Positions 14,418-22,206 of a DNA stretch of 28,273 nt are shown one piece after another. Under the pieces are notes generated by a model. That model searched no databases, was not told the origin of the DNA, and worked only from the letters and a program-made list of their open reading frames with translations. Position 1 is the stretch's first letter. Every line of letters begins with the position of its first letter. The stretch is from positions 1 to 28,273 of the forward strand of contig JBJEQP010000006.1 in assembly GCA_051881815.1 (NCBI GenBank). The letters are read 5' to 3'. This DNA is from UMGS363 sp051881815. Its GTDB lineage: Bacteria > Bacillota > Clostridia > Oscillospirales > Ruminococcaceae. Both the position numbers and the translations under genes were made by a program.

Positions 14418-14446
14418 TTTATTATAGCACCATTGATCCCCAATGT
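14418..14446 (-). promoter_or_regulatory. Consensus promoter of the tetR-exporter operon
   Basis: On the - strand a perfect TTGACA, a 17-bp spacer ending in TGC, and a perfect TATAAT. It is the strongest promoter in the window by consensus and would need firm repression, in line with the operator candidate next to it. Confidence 0.9.
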
Positions 14447-14522
14447 CAATGCTGCCGAAAAATTTCAGCTTTTTATCACATTTCGCAATGAAAAAACGTT
14501 GCCTTTTGTTTTAATAAAAAAA

Positions 14523-14542
14523 CCGCCCCATAAATGGGACGG
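14523..14542 (-). terminator. Terminator of the dut-LRR unit
   Basis: On the - strand CCGTCCCA-TTTA-TGGGGCGG, an 8-bp stem with one wobble, followed by TTTTTTTATT. It begins 8 bp after the stop of the LRR gene. Confidence 0.9.
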
Positions 14543-14550
14543 CAAAAATT

Positions 14551-15738
14551 TTATCTTGTATGGAATTCATAAGACTCCGAAAGGAAGCCTTCAATATCTG
14601 TCTTGCCGATAGTGTCAACGGCGGAGATCTTGAACCAGTATTTGCGTTCGGGGTGAAGACCCGTTATCGTGCATTTCTCGTCCGTAACTCTCGCGTATTC
14701 TTCATACTTTTTAAGCAGCGGATTGTAGAGATAAACGATATAATAGTCGGTTCCGTTTACCCAGTTCCAGGTCAAGTCCATTTTGTTCTTTCCCCTTGAA
14801 GCGATAACGGCTGTCGGTGCGGATAGACGGTACTTAAACTTGACCTTGTGCTTTTTTGCGAAGCGTTCGGCGTCGGAGCCCTGCTCAACTACAAGAGTTA
14901 TCCTGCAGGGAGTGATCTTTTTGAACGATTTTACAAATTTGCCGTTGCTGTATGTGTAGTACGGAGCTTTTACGGTTTTCTTTCCCGTTGAAAGAAGAAA
15001 ATCGGGATCCTCTTTGGAAAGGTCGGCGCAGTAGCCGAAAGCGTATCTGTCAACTGTCGCTTTGGCAGGTATCGAAACAGCTTCAAGCTTCGGGCAGTTG
15101 TAGAAAGCGTCTGCGATAAAGCCTATGCTGTTGGGGAATTTCACGGTCTTTAGCGAAAGGCAGTTGCCGAAAGCGCCGCCGCCTATCTGACCGAGTTCGG
15201 AGCTCTTTTTTGTGAAAACAACGCTCTGCAGCGAGCGGCAGCAGAAGAAAGCGTAGTCCATTATGCCGCCGTAAGGGTATCTTCCGTAGGTTTGATTTGT
15301 GCAGACATCGCCTCGAAAAATGACCTGCGTAAGGCTTATGCAGCCGAAGAATGCGCTTTCGCCGATGTAGTCGAGGTTGCCCTTGACATCGAGCTTTTTG
15401 AGGTTTGAGCAGCCTGTGAACGCTCTGTCGCCAATGCCGCCGAAGCAGGTAGTCGGTATCGTTACAGAGGTTATCTTCCGGTTGTCGCGGAAAGCGTCGT
15501 CTGCGATATATACGGCGTCATCGGGAATGGTTATTGCACCGCCCGAGCCTTTGTATTTTTTTACGAAAATATCGCCGCTCTTATCCTGTGCAAGAACAAA
15601 TCCGCCTTTGACCGTATATTCCGAATCTGCGATCTCCTTTGAGGGAGCAAGAGCGGACGCCGTTACAGCCGAAAGCTGCATACAGCCGAGCGACATAACG
15701 ACAGCGAGTGCCGCACTTATCAATCTTTTAAACTTCAA
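14551..15738 (-). CDS. Secreted BspA-like leucine-rich repeat protein with FN3 domain
   Basis: 395 residues. A signal peptide (MKFKRLISAALAVVMSLGCMQLSAVTASA) directs export. Residues about 65-260 hold LRR_5/BspA-type repeats with the pattern GAFxxCxxLxxVxIP (DRAFTGCSNLKKLDV, ESAFFGCISLTQVIF, GGAFGNCLSLKTVKFP, ADAFYNCPKLEAVSIP). Residues about 305-395 form a fibronectin type III domain (APTAVIASRGKNKMDLTWNW...YWFKISAVD). Such proteins are common in gut Ruminococcus and are thought to act in adhesion or binding; no enzyme motif is seen. The start is TTG at 15,738 with GGGG 8 nt upstream; all ATGs just upstream are out of frame. It lies 33 bp behind dut, whose end carries a weak AAAGCA/TGCTTT hairpin. 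Confidence 0.88.
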   Translation of the reverse strand: MKFKRLISAALAVVMSLGCMQLSAVTASALAPSKEIADSEYTVKGGFVLAQDKSGDIFVKKYKGSGGAITIPDDAVYIADDAFRDNRKITSVTIPTTCFGGIGDRAFTGCSNLKKLDVKGNLDYIGESAFFGCISLTQVIFRGDVCTNQTYGRYPYGGIMDYAFFCCRSLQSVVFTKKSSELGQIGGGAFGNCLSLKTVKFPNSIGFIADAFYNCPKLEAVSIPAKATVDRYAFGYCADLSKEDPDFLLSTGKKTVKAPYYTYSNGKFVKSFKKITPCRITLVVEQGSDAERFAKKHKVKFKYRLSAPTAVIASRGKNKMDLTWNWVNGTDYYIVYLYNPLLKKYEEYARVTDEKCTITGLHPERKYWFKISAVDTIGKTDIEGFLSESYEFHTR

Positions 15739-15771
15739 GTGTAAGACCCCATTTCATTAAAAGCAGATCGG

Positions 15772-16302
15772 TTAAGAATTTGCTTTTTTGTCTGTGCTTC
15801 CGAAGCCGCCTGTGCGTGTGCCGTCCGAAGCGTCATCGTCCGTAATTCCGAACGGGAGGAAGATGCCCTGTGCAAAGCCCTTTCCCTCGTCAACATCGGC
15901 GATGCTGAAATCCTTTGAATCGTTTGTGATCTTTATCTTTATATGACCCTCGTTGTCGGCGCCGAAATAGTCGCTGTCAATTATCCCGACCGTGTTGTCA
16001 AGCTGTATCCTGTGCTTGAAGCCGAGGCTGCTTCTTGGGAAAACTGCAAGCACCCAGCCCTGCTTTATCTCCGCTCTTATTCCCGTGGGGATGAGGAGAG
16101 TTTCATCGGGATTGAGCGTGATCGCAACGGGGAGAAAGAAGTCATAGCCTGCCGAGCCTGCGGTTGCTCTTTTCGGCAGCTTGATATTATCGTATATCTC
16201 ACGGACGGTCATTTCATCATCCTCGGGGTAAACAGCCTGCCAGTCACCGAGGAACTGTTCGTATGAAACCTTGTAAAATTTTGCAACTTTTTCTATAGAC
16301 AT
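15772..16302 (-). CDS. dut: dUTP diphosphatase (trimeric dUTPase)
   Basis: Hydrolyses dUTP to dUMP and pyrophosphate, keeping uracil out of DNA and supplying dTMP synthesis. 176 residues. All five family motifs can be seen: AGSAGYDF (1), PRSSLGFK (2), GIIDSDYFG (3), GFAQGIFLPF (4) and RTGGFGSTDKK (5). The protein is about 30 residues longer than the usual trimeric form, because of an N-terminal extension (VAKFYKVSYEQFLGDW...) and an acidic stretch before motif 3's partner strand. The start at 16,302 has GGAGG at 8 nt; the in-frame start 21 bp upstream lies before the ribosome site. A consensus promoter precedes it. Confidence 0.93.
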   Translation of the reverse strand: MSIEKVAKFYKVSYEQFLGDWQAVYPEDDEMTVREIYDNIKLPKRATAGSAGYDFFLPVAITLNPDETLLIPTGIRAEIKQGWVLAVFPRSSLGFKHRIQLDNTVGIIDSDYFGADNEGHIKIKITNDSKDFSIADVDEGKGFAQGIFLPFGITDDDASDGTRTGGFGSTDKKANS

Positions 16303-16310
16303 AAAAAGAT

Positions 16311-16350
16311 CCTCCAAATACATATAACTACATTATACAATATTTGGAGG
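16311..16350. promoter_or_regulatory. 10-bp perfect inverted repeat around the dut -10 box
   Basis: CCTCCAAATA (16311-16320) and TATTTGGAGG (16341-16350) are exact reverse complements 20 bp apart. One arm contains the dut ribosome site, the other lies in the promoter spacer, and the -10 box is between them. Only one arm is transcribed, so the pair cannot act as an RNA hairpin; a protein operator is possible. Confidence 0.5.
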
Positions 16351-16360
16351 GATTCGTCAA
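16332..16360 (-). promoter_or_regulatory. dut promoter
   Basis: On the - strand TTGACG (16355-16360), 17 bp, TATAAT (16332-16337). The leader to dut is about 25 nt and includes the GGAGG ribosome site. Confidence 0.85.
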
Positions 16361-16392
16361 TATTTTTTTAATAAATCAATGATTTTATCATA

Positions 16393-17253
16393 TCAAAGCA
16401 TATTCTTAACGCTTTCGCTTATCTTTCCGGCAACATAAGGGTTGTTCATCGTGTAAAGATGAATTCCGTCAACGCCGCTTGAAATAAGGTCAACGATCTG
16501 ATCGACAGCATAAGCGATACCTGCGTCACGAAGCGCTTCGGGGTTGTTTTCATATCTCTGCATAGTCTTGGAGAACTTTGCAGGAAGGCTTGCGCCGCAC
16601 ATTGAAACCATTCTTTGTATCTGTTTTACATTTGTTACGGGCATGATCCCTGCTTCGACGGGAACGTTCACGCCTGCGGCTCTTGCTTTTTCAATGAAGC
16701 GGAAGAATACGGAATTATCGAAGAAAAGCTGCGACATAAGATGCTCCGCACCTGCATCTATCTTGATCTTTAGATTCTCGATATCTTTGTCAATATTTTT
16801 CGCTTCAAGATGACATTCGGGGTAGCAGGCACCCGAAACGTGGAAGTCGCCGTTTTCTTTTATAAAGCGTGTAAGGTCGCTCGCAAATTCAAAATCGTGC
16901 AGACGGGGGATATCGGGATTGATATCTCCTCGAAGTGCAAGGATGTTTTCAACGCCGCGTTCTTTGAGCTGGTCAAGACGTTCAAGGATAAGCTGTTTGT
17001 CGCTGTAAACGCAGGTGAGATGCGCTGCGGAGGTTATTCCGAGCCGGTTTTGGATATAAGAAGCAATGTCGCAGGTCATCGTGTCTGCGCTTGTGCCTCT
17101 TGCGCCGTATGTAACGCTGATAAAATCGGGGGAAAGCTTTTTCAGCTCGTCAAGTGTACTGAATATGGATTCTATCGGTGTGGTATTTTTGGGCGGAAAA
17201 ACCTCAAAGGAGAATACGGTCTTTCCCTTTCCGAACAGAGATGATATTTTCAT
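16393..17253 (-). CDS. metF: 5,10-methylenetetrahydrofolate reductase
   Basis: Reduces 5,10-methylene-THF to 5-methyl-THF with FAD, feeding methionine synthesis; cytoplasmic TIM barrel. 286 residues, close to the family norm. Motifs: FSFEVFPPKN at 14-23 with the catalytic Glu, FISVTYGARGT, AHLTCVYSD, NILALRGD in the FAD site, GACYPECH, DAGAEHLMSQLFFD, and PVEAGIMPVTN. An N-terminal domain alone is present, as in other bacterial MetF proteins. AGGAAGGA lies about 11 nt before the ATG. It is 23 bp behind the acetylesterase gene and so is probably co-transcribed with it, though the two pathways have no obvious link. No S-adenosylmethionine or T-box leader is visible. Confidence 0.95.
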   Translation of the reverse strand: MKISSLFGKGKTVFSFEVFPPKNTTPIESIFSTLDELKKLSPDFISVTYGARGTSADTMTCDIASYIQNRLGITSAAHLTCVYSDKQLILERLDQLKERGVENILALRGDINPDIPRLHDFEFASDLTRFIKENGDFHVSGACYPECHLEAKNIDKDIENLKIKIDAGAEHLMSQLFFDNSVFFRFIEKARAAGVNVPVEAGIMPVTNVKQIQRMVSMCGASLPAKFSKTMQRYENNPEALRDAGIAYAVDQIVDLISSGVDGIHLYTMNNPYVAGKISESVKNML

Positions 17254-17276
17254 TGGCTGTTTTGTCCTTCCTGTGT

Positions 17277-18812
17277 TTATTCTGTTACTACTTTAAAACC
17301 GTCATTGCGGCTTGTTCTGAACGGTGCAAGAGGAATTCCGTTCTTTGAGAAAACGGTAACATCGCCGTAGTTTACCCAGCAGTATCGGGCATATTTGGGA
17401 TCGCTGACTTCGCTGCTTGAAATTATAATGCTTTCACCGTCAAATACAGCTTCGGCTTTGTGATAGATCCTGTCTTCGCCTGCGATCTCAAAGCCTGTGA
17501 TATCGCCCTTTACATCAAAACCGCCGTCGGCATGGTCAAAGCTTAAAACAGCCTTTCCGTCAGCAAATAAAACAGAGCGGTAAACTGCGCCGTAGGCTTT
17601 CTCGGCTTCGATCTTATCGTAAACGTGATAAAGCGCCTGAAGCTCAAGCCGTTCGCCGACAGGTTTTTTGTCGAGAGGATGGATATTGCCGAATTCGCCG
17701 CAGTCAAGGCAAACTGCGATGCCTGTGTTTGCGGTCGTGAGGTGAACACGCATCTGCGCTTCACGGATAGGACACCAGCGTGCGTTGTCCTTTTCTCCTC
17801 GGCTTATGTACATCGGCAGCTGGACGAAGATGAACGGCAGCTTGTCATCGTTCCAGTCGGATCGCCATTGTTCTATGAGCATTTTGAGAAGCTTATAGTA
17901 AATGTTCGGCTTGTGGTCATCGCTTTCGCCCTGATAATAGATAAAGCCTGCAAGTGTGTAGGGGCAGACACGCTTTAACATGGTTTCGTAAACTCCGCCT
18001 GCACGGAACGGGGACTTCGGACCGAGCGGCTCGGGATAGCGGCAGGGACCTGCAAATTTGAGAGCGTCGCCCCATTCGCCTTCGGGGTTCTTTTCATAGA
18101 ATTCGTTTATCTTCGGCTGCCACTTCGCAACGTAAGCGTTGTAATCGTCAAGCTCGGCGCAGTATTCTTCAAACGTCTTGCCGTCCATAGCGGCGTCATA
18201 TTCGTCAACATAAGACTTTGTATCTGCGTCCGAACAGAGCATTTCTCTTGATATCCAAGCGGATGCGGAGGTGCCGCCCCAGTTGCAGCCGATTACTCCG
18301 ACAGTTACGCCGAGGTCTTCCGAAAGCTTCTTTGCAAAGTAGTAACCGACAGCAGACCAAGCAGCGGAGTTGTCCTTTGAAGCCTTTGCCCAGCCACTGT
18401 TGCGTTCATCGGCATAGAAAAACTCATCAATGTAGGAGTTCTTTTTTGTATAGTAAAAGCGTACATTCACACCGTCGGTCTGTTCAAGTACCTTTTTGCC
18501 GTCAAGTGAGTTTTGAAGCTCAAGCTCCATATTAGACTGACCGCCTGCGAGCCAGACTTCACCGATCATAACATCGGAAAAAAATATTTTCTCATCGCCC
18601 GAGGAAACGGTCATTTCATAAGGACCGCCTGCTTCCATTGCAGGGAGAACAGCCGTCCATTTGTGATCTTTTGTGACTGCTTCGGCGGTTTGACCGTTTA
18701 TCGAAACGGTTACTTTCATTCCGTCGTAAGCCATGCCCCATACGGTTATATTTTTATTCCTCTGAAGAACCATTGAATCGGAAAAAACAGGTGCGCAGGA
18801 TAGGATTCCCAT
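17277..18812 (-). CDS. Sialate O-acetylesterase (SASA/SGNH family)
   Basis: Removes O-acetyl groups from sialic acids or from plant or mucin sugars; SGNH hydrolase fold. 511 residues. An N-terminal beta domain (about 1-80, APVFSDSMVLQRNKNITVWG) precedes the catalytic core with nucleophile S93 in WLAGGQSNM, the oxyanion block IGCNWGGTSASAW, YYQGESDDH and a later region RWCPIREAQM. A small beta domain (about 420-511) closes the protein. There is no signal peptide, so it probably acts in the cytoplasm on imported sugars. GGAGG lies 7 nt before the ATG. It leads a two-gene unit with metF. The exact sugar cannot be read from sequence; xylan or other acetylated glycans are possible. Confidence 0.9.
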   Translation of the reverse strand: MGILSCAPVFSDSMVLQRNKNITVWGMAYDGMKVTVSINGQTAEAVTKDHKWTAVLPAMEAGGPYEMTVSSGDEKIFFSDVMIGEVWLAGGQSNMELELQNSLDGKKVLEQTDGVNVRFYYTKKNSYIDEFFYADERNSGWAKASKDNSAAWSAVGYYFAKKLSEDLGVTVGVIGCNWGGTSASAWISREMLCSDADTKSYVDEYDAAMDGKTFEEYCAELDDYNAYVAKWQPKINEFYEKNPEGEWGDALKFAGPCRYPEPLGPKSPFRAGGVYETMLKRVCPYTLAGFIYYQGESDDHKPNIYYKLLKMLIEQWRSDWNDDKLPFIFVQLPMYISRGEKDNARWCPIREAQMRVHLTTANTGIAVCLDCGEFGNIHPLDKKPVGERLELQALYHVYDKIEAEKAYGAVYRSVLFADGKAVLSFDHADGGFDVKGDITGFEIAGEDRIYHKAEAVFDGESIIISSSEVSDPKYARYCWVNYGDVTVFSKNGIPLAPFRTSRNDGFKVVTE

Positions 18813-18849
18813 AAACTGACCTCCAAGATTTCAAATTATTGTCTTCTAT

Positions 18850-18878
18850 ATTTTACTTTATTATCATAAAAAAATCAA
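18850..18878 (-). promoter_or_regulatory. Promoter of the acetylesterase-metF unit
   Basis: On the - strand TTGATT (18873-18878), 17 bp, TAAAAT (18850-18855), about 38 bp before the acetylesterase start. Confidence 0.65.
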
Positions 18879-19107
18879 GCAATAAATGTTAATATTATAA
18901 AAGCGTAGGTTATATCTTCGCATAGAGCGTCATAAACTTGTTGAGCGGGCGTTTTTGCATTTTGTTTTGATGTTGAAATGTTGTTGCTTACAACTTTTTA
19001 CATTTTAGCTGAATATTTGTATATTAATACAAATTATTAAGTTTATCTATGTTTAATAATTGTGAAAAATAGCTATAATATTGTATATTTTTTGTGAATT
19101 TAGATTC
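18879..19107. other. Divergent intergenic region between acetylesterase and ptsI
   Basis: AT-rich DNA between divergent promoters, with no open frame I would support. The one clear structure is a 20-bp dyad at 19,015-19,034, ATTTGTAT-ATTA-ATACAAAT, about 75 bp upstream of the ptsI -35 box. It could bind a regulator of ptsI, but no partner is identified. Confidence 0.5.
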
Positions 19108-19136
19108 TTGAAAATGTTATGATACGGTGCTATAAT
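19108..19136 (+). promoter_or_regulatory. ptsI promoter
   Basis: TTGAAA (19108-19113), 17 bp ending in TGC, then TATAAT (19131-19136), an extended -10 promoter. The leader to ptsI is about 68 nt. Confidence 0.85.
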
Positions 19137-19210
19137 ATAAGTAACAATAAAGTGCAAAACCATACCCTTTTTACATATTTTTTTCAACATTATATCAAAG
19201 AGGTGGTATT

Positions 19211-20872
19211 ATGACAGAATATAAAGGCAAGTGTGTATTTAAAGGTATAAAAGTCGGGAAAATAAAGGTCTATATGCGCTCAGATGTTCCTGTTGAGTGC
19301 CGCCTTGCCGATGATACGGAAGCTGAAATGAAACGTTTTTGCGACGCACGTGAGGTCGCTTCAAAGCAGCTTGAAGAGCTGTACAATATCGCACTCGAGC
19401 AGGTCGGCGGCGAGGATGCTGCGATATTTATGATACATTCAATGATGATGGAGGATTTCAGCTATCAGAGCTCCATCGAGCATCTTATCACGGACAGCGG
19501 ATTCATTGCCGAGTATGCCGTTTCCGCAACGGGACGAAGCTTTTATGATATGTTCCGCAGTATGGACGATCCGTATATGCAGGCTCGTTCCGAGGATATC
19601 AATGATATTACGACAAGGCTGCTTGATATTTTGAGCGGCAACAAGGAGGAGGACATCAAAGCAGAAGAACCTACCATTATTTTAGCAGATGAACTTTCAC
19701 CGAGCGAGATCATGCGCTTTGCAGGAGGAAACACAGTTGCATTTGCAACCGTCGGAGGTTCTGCAAGCTCACATACGGCTATCCTTGCACGTTCAATGAA
19801 AATGCCTGCGGTCGTAGGCACGGACATAAGTATAACTCCCGAACTGAACGGCAAAACTGCGCTTATCGACAGCTATGACGGGATGATCTATATTGATCCC
19901 GATGAAGAATTTATTGCTTCCGTCCTCGGAAAAAAGGAAAAGGAAGAGCAGAAGTATGCACGGCTGCTTGAATACAAGGGCAGAGAAAACATCACCGCAG
20001 ACGGAAGAAGGATCGCCATTTCCGCCAATGTCGGAAGCCTTGCGGAGATCGAAGATGCTATGGATAACGATGCAGGCGGTATCGGTCTTTTCCGAAGCGA
20101 ATTCATTTATCTTTCGAAGGAAAGCTTCCCGTCCGAAGAAGAGCTTTTCAATGTTTATAAAACAGCCGCGGAGAAAATGCAGGGCAAGGAGGTCGTTATC
20201 CGTGCGCTCGATGTCGGAGCGGACAGACGAATGGCTTACTATGGTCTGCCGCAGGAGAACAACCCTGCTCTCGGCTGCCGAGGAATACGCTTCCTGCTGA
20301 ATCGTCCCGATATTTTCAAAACGCAGCTGCGAGCGATATACCGTGCGGCAGCATACGGAAATATTTCCGTATTGTACCCTATGGTGTCAACTCTCGTTGA
20401 TGCAGGTCGTATCAGGCATATCAATGATGAAACGGTAAGAGAGCTTCACCGTGACGGAGTTAAGATAGGCGATGTAAAGCAGGGAATACTTGTCGAAACG
20501 CCTTCGGCGGTCATTATCAGCGATCTGCTTGCAAGGGAAACTGACTTTTTGAGCATCGGTACGAACGACCTTGCGCAGTATTCAATGGTAATGGATCGTG
20601 AGAATTCGATGATGAATGAATTCTTCGACCCTGTGAATATTTCTCTGTTCCGAATGATAAAAATGGTCATCGACAACGCTCACCGCTACAAGAAAAAGGC
20701 TTCGATATGCGGCGAGGTTGCGTCCGATCTTTCGCTTGCCCCGATATTCCTTGCAATGGGAATAGATGAGCTTTCGGTAACGCCGTCTATGGTGCTGCCG
20801 CTGCGAAAAACCGTCTGTATGACCGATGTCAGCGTTATCTCACAGGAGGAATTATTCAGTCTGTGGGTTTAG
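19211..20872 (+). CDS. ptsI: Phosphoenolpyruvate-protein phosphotransferase (PTS enzyme I)
   Basis: Transfers phosphate from phosphoenolpyruvate to HPr, the first step of the sugar PTS; cytoplasmic. 553 residues, slightly shorter than most (about 570). The HPr-binding helical part lies around 35-145; the phosphorylated H188 is in GGSASSHTAILARS; the C-terminal PEP-binding barrel shows GIGLFRSEF, RALDVGADR, ENNPALGCRGIR, SIGTNDLAQYSMVMDR and the SICGEVASD cysteine near residue 497. RALDVGADRRM differs from the usual TLDIGGDK, a mild divergence. AGAGGTGG precedes the ATG. Neither ptsH nor any enzyme II gene is near. It ends 5 bp before a GCGTAAT repeat and about 40 bp before the prophage end. 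Confidence 0.95.
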   Translation: MTEYKGKCVFKGIKVGKIKVYMRSDVPVECRLADDTEAEMKRFCDAREVASKQLEELYNIALEQVGGEDAAIFMIHSMMMEDFSYQSSIEHLITDSGFIAEYAVSATGRSFYDMFRSMDDPYMQARSEDINDITTRLLDILSGNKEEDIKAEEPTIILADELSPSEIMRFAGGNTVAFATVGGSASSHTAILARSMKMPAVVGTDISITPELNGKTALIDSYDGMIYIDPDEEFIASVLGKKEKEEQKYARLLEYKGRENITADGRRIAISANVGSLAEIEDAMDNDAGGIGLFRSEFIYLSKESFPSEEELFNVYKTAAEKMQGKEVVIRALDVGADRRMAYYGLPQENNPALGCRGIRFLLNRPDIFKTQLRAIYRAAAYGNISVLYPMVSTLVDAGRIRHINDETVRELHRDGVKIGDVKQGILVETPSAVIISDLLARETDFLSIGTNDLAQYSMVMDRENSMMNEFFDPVNISLFRMIKMVIDNAHRYKKKASICGEVASDLSLAPIFLAMGIDELSVTPSMVLPLRKTVCMTDVSVISQEELFSLWV

Positions 20873-20876
20873 TTTA

Positions 20877-20894
20877 ATGCGTAATGCGTAATTA
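20877..20894. repeat. GCGTAAT repeat behind ptsI
   Basis: AATGCGTAATGCGTAATT, the same short repeat as at the pyrG stop. It marks host DNA, so the prophage end should lie to its right. Confidence 0.7.
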
Positions 20895-20899
20895 TTTTG

Positions 20900-21235
20900 T
20901 TTTGCATATTGTAATTTGACAAGCAGAACCCTAAAATAGTGAAAATCCGTTAAAAAGAGTAAAATAACCGAAAAAGCCGTTGAAATGACGTAAAATAGGC
21001 GTTTGAACGGTGTTAAAATTCTAAAAAATGGTGGAAACTCAAAAATTCCGTGTCAACGAAAAAACGAGTTTTCCACCTTTTTTGTTGAAAGCTGTTGTTC
21101 AAGACGAATTGCGTTAAAATGTGTTAAAAATGATTTTAATGAACAAGCCGAAAAGTACGCAAAATAGGCATTTGAACAGTTAAAACGATTTTTAAAACGT
21201 TCAAATACCTATCTATTTTACCCATAAAAATGATA
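20900..21235 (+). mobile_element. Left end of a Mu-like prophage with transposase-site repeats
   Basis: At least five copies of a word beginning TAAAATA or AAAATAG: at 20,932, 20,960, 20,991 and 21,161 on +, and inverted at 21,214-21,220. The fuller sites at 20,990, 21,160 and 21,190-21,222 (inverted) share AAAATAG, then TTTGAAC, then TTAAAA, about 28 bp in all. Arrays of such sites at the ends are how MuA-type transposases recognise their element. The terminus should be a few bases to the left of the first site; a TG at 20,917 is one candidate, not proven. The right end is beyond the window, so the target duplication cannot be checked. Confidence 0.7.
21030..21084 (+). terminator. Terminator inside the prophage left end
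   Basis: GGTGGAAACTC (21030-21040) pairs with GAGTTTTCCACC (21066-21077) with one bulge, and TTTTTTTG follows. On the + strand it would stop read-through from ptsI into the phage. The loop is long (25 nt), so it may be less efficient than a compact hairpin. Confidence 0.65.
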
Positions 21236-21274
21236 TCGAATCAGGGGGTGGCAACTGGCAACTAAAATAAAAGG

Positions 21275-21296
21275 GGGTAGCAACCAGTTGCCACCC
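21275..21296 (-). terminator. Terminator of the phage repressor gene
   Basis: On the - strand GGGTGGCAAC (21296-21287) pairs with GTTGCTACCC (21284-21275) with one mismatch, followed by CCTTTTATTTT. A second copy of the left arm, GTTGCCACCC-like at 21,243-21,258, allows an alternative larger fold. It lies 15 bp behind the repressor stop. Confidence 0.8.
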
Positions 21297-21311
21297 TCTG
21301 ATTTTTATATC

Positions 21312-22043
21312 TTATTTTACTATTTCCGTTGTACCGAGAACCAGTCCGAAGCACTTAGCATATCTGTCTTTCAATGATATATTCGGGTACATTTTATTCA
21401 AAGAGATCAGCTGACCGTCTCCGAGCTTCTTTATATAGCCTTCGCCGTCCACGTCAAAGATCCCTATCTGTCCTATTTCTACGGTAGGCTGGGAGCGAAC
21501 GAGAATATTATCCCCGTCATGAAATTTAGGCTCCATGCTGTCGCCTGAAACCGTAAGGACAAAATCCGCTCTTCGGCTTTCCGGCGAATCGGGAACATAT
21601 ACGGTCTTTCCCTGCTCATAGTCTTCCAGATATTCGCCGAAGCCTGCGGATACACGGTTGGATATATAATAGGTAGGAATGAGCTGTATCGGATCCGGCT
21701 CTCTGACCTGCTCCGCATATATTTCTGATAGTGTCTCGGCTCTGGAAATAAGCTTGACCTGCTCACGTTCCGGCAGTTTTTTATAATAGTTCAGCAATTC
21801 CTGCTCGTCATCCGGTAATGACGGGCTTTTTTCTTTTCCAGTAAATAACCAGCAAATATCAATATCTAAGAAGTCAGCTAACTTGATAATCTTATCATAA
21901 GATGGGGCTTTAATTTTGCCACTTTTCCAATCAGTTAGAAAACTCGTATTGATACCACAAGAAAGTAAACATTCTTTAGCCGTTTTTCCACTTTCTGTTA
22001 TATATTGCATAATTATATCTAAAACTTCTTGGCTATTATTCAC
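21312..22043 (-). CDS. CI/LexA-type phage repressor with S24 peptidase domain
   Basis: 243 residues. Residues 1-70 are an XRE-like helix-turn-helix (GKTAKECLLSCGINTSFLTDWKSG...YDKIIKLADFLDIDICWLFTG). The C-terminal half is a LexA/CI peptidase: cleavage pair A133-G134 in RVSAGFGE, catalytic S169 in VSGDSMEPKFHDGD, and the lysine partner at 205 or 206 in GYIKKLGDG. It should hold the prophage silent by binding operators in the divergent region and cleave itself on RecA activation, so the element would be SOS-inducible, unlike phage Mu, whose repressor lacks this domain. The start is GTG at 22,043. It is divergent from the early genes. Confidence 0.95.
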   Translation of the reverse strand: MNNSQEVLDIIMQYITESGKTAKECLLSCGINTSFLTDWKSGKIKAPSYDKIIKLADFLDIDICWLFTGKEKSPSLPDDEQELLNYYKKLPEREQVKLISRAETLSEIYAEQVREPDPIQLIPTYYISNRVSAGFGEYLEDYEQGKTVYVPDSPESRRADFVLTVSGDSMEPKFHDGDNILVRSQPTVEIGQIGIFDVDGEGYIKKLGDGQLISLNKMYPNISLKDRYAKCFGLVLGTTEIVK

Positions 22044-22063
22044 AAAATCACTCTTTTCTGTAA

Positions 22064-22111
22064 GAAATATCGTATTTCAATCTTGACTAATAAGATATTT
22101 CGTATTATAAT
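22064..22111. promoter_or_regulatory. Repressor operators
   Basis: Two related sites. One is a dyad GAAATA-TCG-TATTTC at 22,064-22,078. The other, AAGATATTTCGTATTATAA at 22,093-22,111, contains the same GAAATATC core on the opposite strand and lies between the -35 and -10 boxes of the early promoter. Binding there would block early transcription. Confidence 0.65.
22083..22111 (+). promoter_or_regulatory. Phage early promoter
   Basis: TTGACT (22083-22088), 17 bp, TATAAT (22106-22111), directed at the BRO gene and the early genes through MuA and MuB. Confidence 0.85.
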
Positions 22112-22172
22112 TTACAATAGTAAACCACATAGGCAGACGAACCCCTTGGTTTACAAAATGATTGTATCATAA

Positions 22173-22195
22173 GAAACTTGAAAAAACAATAGAAA
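22173..22195 (+). repeat. 23-bp direct repeat, copy 1
   Basis: Starts GAAACTTGAAAA and ends CAATAGAAA. It is identical to 22,853-22,875. Each copy lies directly upstream of the ribosome site of an early gene. Confidence 0.9.
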
Positions 22196-22206
22196 TGAGG
22201 GAAAAA

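Noticed and set aside
20900..20925. Exact left terminus of the prophage, for example TG at 20,917.
   Set aside because: Several TG dinucleotides are equally possible and the right end is not in the window, so I give only a range.
20932..21222. The repeated AAAATAG sites considered as a CRISPR array.
   Set aside because: Copies are degenerate, unevenly spaced and partly inverted, and no cas gene is present.
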